Source of the DNA: Symbiodinium natans
Taxonomy: Eukaryota > Sar > Dinophyceae > Suessiales > Symbiodiniaceae
Direction of reading: 5' to 3'
DNA: 64,000 bases
Assembly: GCA_905221605.1 (NCBI GenBank)
Contig: CAJNDS010002724.1
Coordinates: 239,996 to 303,995 of the forward strand
Shown here: positions 51,872 to 57,800 of the stretch, in pieces
Position numbering within the stretch: position 1 is the first letter of the stretch
Layout of the letters: each line of letters starts with the position of its first letter
Made by a program: the position numbers and the translations under genes
Notes under the pieces: generated by a model
Told to the model about the DNA's origin: nothing
Databases searched by the model: none
Seen by the model: only the letters and a program-made list of their open reading frames with translations

Positions 51872-54800
51872 TCAGAGGGGCATAGGCCATAGCTTCGATT
51901 CCACATGCTAAGTATGATGTTATCGGGACAGTCGGACATCATGTAAGCAATCCCTTTCAATGACATCTCTGCTAAATCCATGTGAACTTTGTTCAAACTC
52001 AGCCTTTGGTTGGCGAGGCCATGCCATGTTTTGGCAAGAGGTCTATCATGATGGTACGTTGGACCGATAAAGACAGAGTGTTCGTTTTGCCTTCTGCATG
52101 GACAGAGGACTCCAAGTTCAAGCAGCGGCGGGAGGAGCGCTGTCGGCAGAGTCAGGCACAAGAAGAGATGGCACCTTGAATTTTCTCCGTCTCGGGAGAG
52201 ACTCGGCAATAGAATAGAGATAGGGGTGGACTACAGATTACAGCAGCGCGCTGCTTCTGATCCAGCATGAGTCTTATTACCTTCGTGCTTAGGCTCAAGT
52301 AGGCGGTGGCTGCAACCAACTAGCATTGCAAAATCCTTGCACCAATGCCGGGCAGATGAATGATGAGTAACGTGGGATGGTTAAATATCCGATTCTGACC
52401 GTGAGCAGGCCTTTCGAAAGTGGCTCCGCGAGCAGCGTGCCAAAGGTGGCAAAGAAAGCCCTAGCCCAGGCCCCTATGCCAACTTGGTGCCTGCTTGACC
52501 AATCGCCAAGTGCTGGTCTTCTCGTTCGTTGCAGGCAGCCAAGGGGGCGACATATCTGAGCAGAGTCCTATCCAGGAGGAGCCCTTCTGGCACTGGCCAC
52601 TCTGAGCTTGGAGCATGTCGGCCCATGTCTCGTGGCAGGAGCCGTCTCCAAGCTTTGCCACAGAGTACTGCGCATGGTGCCCAGTATCCGTTGCGAACGA
52701 GAGTGATGTAGCTGCCTTTCCATTCATCTTGTGGTGGCTGCCGTTTGCAAACAGTGCTCGCGAAGTTCATGCTCGCTGTCAGGAGGACTCGGAACAGACA
52801 CCGGATCGCTTGAATGAGCTGCTTGGATGCTTCAGTTTCTAGATCAGATCTGCAGTCACTACAGTCCTAAGTTTGTTCAGAAGCCACACGCAGATGCCCA
52901 CTGCTTTCGAAGCCAGACGAGGTCCCGGGAAGCGTCATCTCCAAGCCCGAGCCAGCCTCTGGGCAGGGTGCAGAAGCCGAGACCTTCGCAGCAACTTGGC
53001 TGCAGTTGGGTGGAGTTTCGACGTCCCTGGTTTGGGGACAGACCAAACGTCATAGTTGCTGACCTTGGGATGTGTCGGATGTGCTGTGTCGTAGAAGCAG
53101 GAAGCATGGCTGTTGCACGAGCGGATGATCCGTTCCAAACCTGCTGCATTTTCTTGCCTGAAGCAGAAGCCCAAGGAGTCGGCAGGAATGGAGGACTGAT
53201 CAGATGTTGTCAAGCAGTGGGGTTTCAATGGACTGCCTGCTCAGGCTACACCTGTGGTCATATCTTATGGCAATGGCGTCATGATGTCCTGAATGTACAC
53301 TCATAAAGACTCTGCCTAGTCACATTGGATCTTCCAGCAATCCAGTCCTGTGGACCCTTACCCAAGAGACTCCCGTCTTTCGTTGCATCGCCAGCAGGAC
53401 AGAAATTTATTGTCCTGGATTTCCAGTCATGACTGTGGAGGACTTCGTGCGTACGGCGTGTGTCAAGCACACTTGATTTCAGTTGGCACCAGTTTCCTGA
53501 CCTGATGCCAGAGGTTTCGGCGTTCCAGAGTTCGAAATCTCGATTGTGGTTGTAGAGGGCGTAAACTTAAAACGCTGCTCGCCGCACCATTGCCCCACTT
53601 GCCTTGACTGCAGATCATCAACCACTTACAAAAGCTTACCATAACTTACCCTCTGCTTCAGTGAGCTGTAGGAGTCTCTGAGCCCTCAAGCCTTCACCAA
53701 GCACCAGCATTAGGCCCTCTGAGGTGCTGACTCACTGAGCCTTGTCAATGTGGCCATACAACTTGAGAGGTCCCCTCCCGTAGTGCAGGTGGGGGGCGTT
53801 GGGGGGCGGGGAGGGGGGAGGGGAAGGCGGTCAAGCGGGGCATGTGGGGCAAGTAGGGGGTATGCAGGGAAATTGGGCCGTGCTGGCCAAGTGGGACACG
53901 TGTGGCAAGTGGGCGTGACGATTTCACTCGAAACCGCTTCTGAAGCCGACGCCTTGTGACCCAGTCAAAAGTAGCCTAGCCCTGCGCCTTCTCACACTGA
54001 TTGCTGCATTGCTGCAGACTTTGCAAAGATGAGCTGTGCCAGGAGCCCGCAACTGAACTTGACGATTCCAGGCAGCGTCAGGGATGGTTTCAGTTGTCGA
54101 CATGACGTAGCTTATCATGCCCTTTGTTTTGTTGCTCACCTCCTGGTGGTGGCCTTGGCTATCTGTATCAGTACAATTCCAAGTATCTTAGCTCCAGGAG
54201 GTCATCGACAACGACCCGGCCTCAACACCCCTGTCCTTTCTGACATCTGCCGACTGTGACAGCTATAGTGTGCCATCTGTGCCAAATTGAGCGGAAGCTA
54301 CAGTTGGGCTTGGCAGTTGTTGCAGGGGAATGTTGCAGTTCTTTCTCAGTGGCAGGTTGTCAACTATCAAGAGATGTCGAGAGGCCTATAAGAGAGCCGA
54401 GGACTGGAACCAGGGCCAAGGAAGCGCCTCCGTTATCAGAGGCCGGACCTACAGCCCTTCCTGGAATGCGCAAAGAGCAATGTCGAAACTAGTGAGACCG
54501 AGCCATGCGCCTACCGAGCCTCAGTGGTGGCAAGTGCAAGGATTGGTGGTGAAGGCCCCTGAAGCACCCGAAGAGCGCCCCCCGAAGCCACAAAGCTTTG
54601 CCAAGCTTGGTCAGTCCGACGAGACGCCTTGCGGGCCAGCGGATCTCGGAGGGACGCCGTCCGACACCCCGTTGCAGGCCTTCGCACAGCGTACGCTGGG
54701 TTCCATTGTTTATGTGATTGTTCTTGGCTGATGCGATGCACAGTTGCTAAGTTGAAGATGGCGTCTAAATGAGTAGCTGAACCCGCGACAGTTCTACTCA

Positions 54801-57800
54801 GATTTGTGCTTCGAAGACTTTGCAGGCAGCTCTGCGGCAACGCCCCACTCCGGAGCGGACTCTGCCAGCCAGGGAGGCCGCGGCCGACCTTGCAATGCTC
54901 TGCACTGTGCAATCCCAAGTTTTAAGAAACCCTACAGTGTGGCATTGGAGGTCACTCTGTAGGCAAGTTTCCTGCTGGCCATGGCAGCGTCAACTCCGGA
55001 GCTGACTTCATACAGCGGTTAGTTGTGAAGTTCAAAAAGTTCACGGCAGTTCATGCGGAGGTTAATGTGGGAGGCAAGGCCGAAGTTGCCCCGGCCTTAA
55101 GAGAATCAAGGGCCTCAAGTTGACAAGGGGAGGGGCAATGCATCAGCCATCAGTGCGATTGTATGCATGAGAAGTGACCACTTTGTCCTTGGACCTGCCT
55201 TCAAAGAGGCTTCTGCCCGGAAAGCGGCTGACACTCCAGAGGCGAAGCTGCAGGAGGCCAACGCAGCCATGTGTGGAATGTACGGCAAGATATAGGTGGA
55301 CTAAACGGCCACCTAACCCTTGGGGCTGCTTTCATGCGCCTCAAACCCTGATGGACTGCAGAATGTCTTGGGGTCAGGAGCCGGCACCACTTCCGAATGC
55401 CAAGTGCATATCGACCCTTGGAGGTGCCGCACTCAGATATGGGCGGTCCGCGTGTAGGTGTGATAGGAGGGGCGAGTTAGGGTTCATGCCAGGCATCAGT
55501 ACGTAGCATGGGCTTCCCCAGATCTTGGGCATTCCGAGAATTTCGGGATGCCCGATCCCAAGCCCGGAAATGAAGCATACTCCCAAAACTACAGGGCTCT
55601 GGATCTTGAAGTACCTGGAAGATTTCTGAACCCAGGGGCCCGGTCGTGCCTTGCATCGGGGGCCGAAGGTTTGCAAGAGCCGAGCATGAGAGGGGAAACA
55701 CTCTGCCTGCGCCAGGACTGTAGAAAAGACATCTGCAGTGCGTAGTGACATCCCCAGAAAATTAGGTTCAACAACCTACCTCATGGCTTTCTTTTTCACT
55801 TTCACCCTAGCTGTTGCGGAAGGTCATTCGCTGAAGAGTTGCGAGGCCCAATGTGCAGAGATGTGGATTTGAGCGATGTTCTGGGTTCAGATTTCAATTC
55901 TTCAAGCTTCTCAGGGTGATATGATGGGCCAACATTGCTACGTCGTCCATAGCACCACCTGCCAGACGAATCGGTGATAGTCTGTGAGGCGCCCTGCGAT
56001 GATCCTCCAGGCATATCGGTGCAACTTCAGCTGAACCAGAGCGCGCTTTTCACAGATGCGCATGTCGCTGCCTCTCCGGCAGGTGTGCGGAAGTGCACGT
56101 TGGATGATTCGAAGAAGAGCGTCAGCCCGGGCCTTGGCAGATGACACCAGGCTGACATTGAGGAGACGAACACCAAAAGGCTTACAGTAGTGCGCAGTAG
56201 CCATTGCTTCGGGATTTGATTTGATTGGTCTGGCGGGCCTTTCAGGGTTTACAGGGCTTGCGGTGTGGGGTTCCGCATCCAGTGGTCGAGTGTCTTTTGG
56301 AGGCAAGGACCAGGGGTGTAACAGGGGTATAAAGTTACAAAATGTTACGTCTATATATATATATATACATATATATGTGGTATATACAAATATATATATA
56401 TATATATATATATGTATATCGGGTCTTGCCAAAATGAGTTTTTGGCTACTGTGCCCTCTGCTAGGCATCGGTGACCGGATTGAGGGCATCCGGGCCTGCT
56501 TGGAGGCCGAGTCTAGGAAACTACGCTCAGAAGTAGGAGTGCCAGTGTTGTTGATGGTTGGATGTTGGCGAGGGAGATGCCCGGTTTAGGAACCCCGTAA
56601 ACATAGTCAGCTGGCGCGTATTGGTAGTTTCCAGTTCTCGACCACTGCGCCGTAGACAGCCGACGAGAGCTGCAAGCTGCATGCCCGTCAGCGAGAAATC
56701 CACGTGAGCTCATGGACTTTCTGGCAGGCACGGATGGGAACGCAGCGCTTCCAGGACGGCCGTGGTTGACAGAACTGTGAGTATGTGTTCGGCTGCTGCG
56801 GAAGCGAAGCCCCTCACAGTAATCTCCAGAAAGTTGGAACATTGTTTAACAGTGATTAGAGCTGGGATTCAATTTTGGTATACCTTTTGGGATATGGGAG
56901 AAGGATGTTCCAACTGTTTGTACTGTAGTTTACTGCAAACCCGGAAAGTTGTCACTTGGTTTGCATGCTTCCTGGCACTGCAGTTCTCCGCCATTACTTG
57001 TGAATTTCGCCTTTGCCCCTGCAGAAGCTGTACAAAAGCCTGACGAAAGATGACTCCACCGCGCCATTCTCAGCGGTAGAAGTTGGGAGTCCGAAGCTGC
57101 TTCACATCAGAGCATGTGTGCGTGCCACGGCAGACACGTGGCTGGAGATATCTGGAGATGCTTGGCGTGCTGAATCATATTAGTGAGTGCTAGTCTGGGT
57201 TCCCTGGGCTGCAGAGTGAATGGGCAAGGGCCCAAGGCATAGGTGACTGCGAAGCATTTTTGCAGATTCCAGTGCCTCTCCTATTCCCAGGTCAACAGTC
57301 TCTCCGGCATCTCGGTTCCCTGGTCGGGGCCTTGTACCTTGTGGAAAGGGTGTACAGCAGGGCACTTCCCGCACACTTGTGTGGCGGATGTGGGGTTGTG
57401 AGTGGAGAGTTTGTTTTCAAAGGTAGGGAGTGTTGTTGCAAGATCAGGATTTTTCGTGAAGAGCGCGGAAGGGGTTGCTTTGCTTCAGGGTCCGCAGCGC
57501 GGCTTCGCCCAGCGGCCTGAACCATCCCTGCAGGCCGAGAGATTCTTCAATGTTTCTTCCGGAGGACATTGACGAGGTCGGCCGAGAAAGCCTTTGGACT
57601 TTGTCTGGACACACGAGTCACCCATCACAGCTGCTGCTGCAGACCATTCATTCACGATCCATACTCCCTCAGGCACACACCGTTGCGAGAAAAACCGCAA
57701 ATGGAATACCTGTGTGCAGCCAGAGGCTGAATGCTTCAGTGTGATGTGCAGGCTTTCAGCGAAGCCACGACGGCGCAGGGCCGGCCCAGTTGACAGTTGA

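Larger units (their letters stand above)
49820..54300. other. Sparse stretch, no firm gene (ERD2 intron 11)
   Basis: It holds TTTAGGG clusters, poly-C, CA and GTACA repeats. Weak coding-like pieces appear at 50434-50545 (PKTTPPPTEEPTPSTG) and at 52000-52180, without partners. Confidence 0.45.

Noticed and set aside
53040-53080. NVIVADLG as a kinase DFG-like motif
   Set aside because: No HRD, Gly loop or activation-segment motif was found around it.
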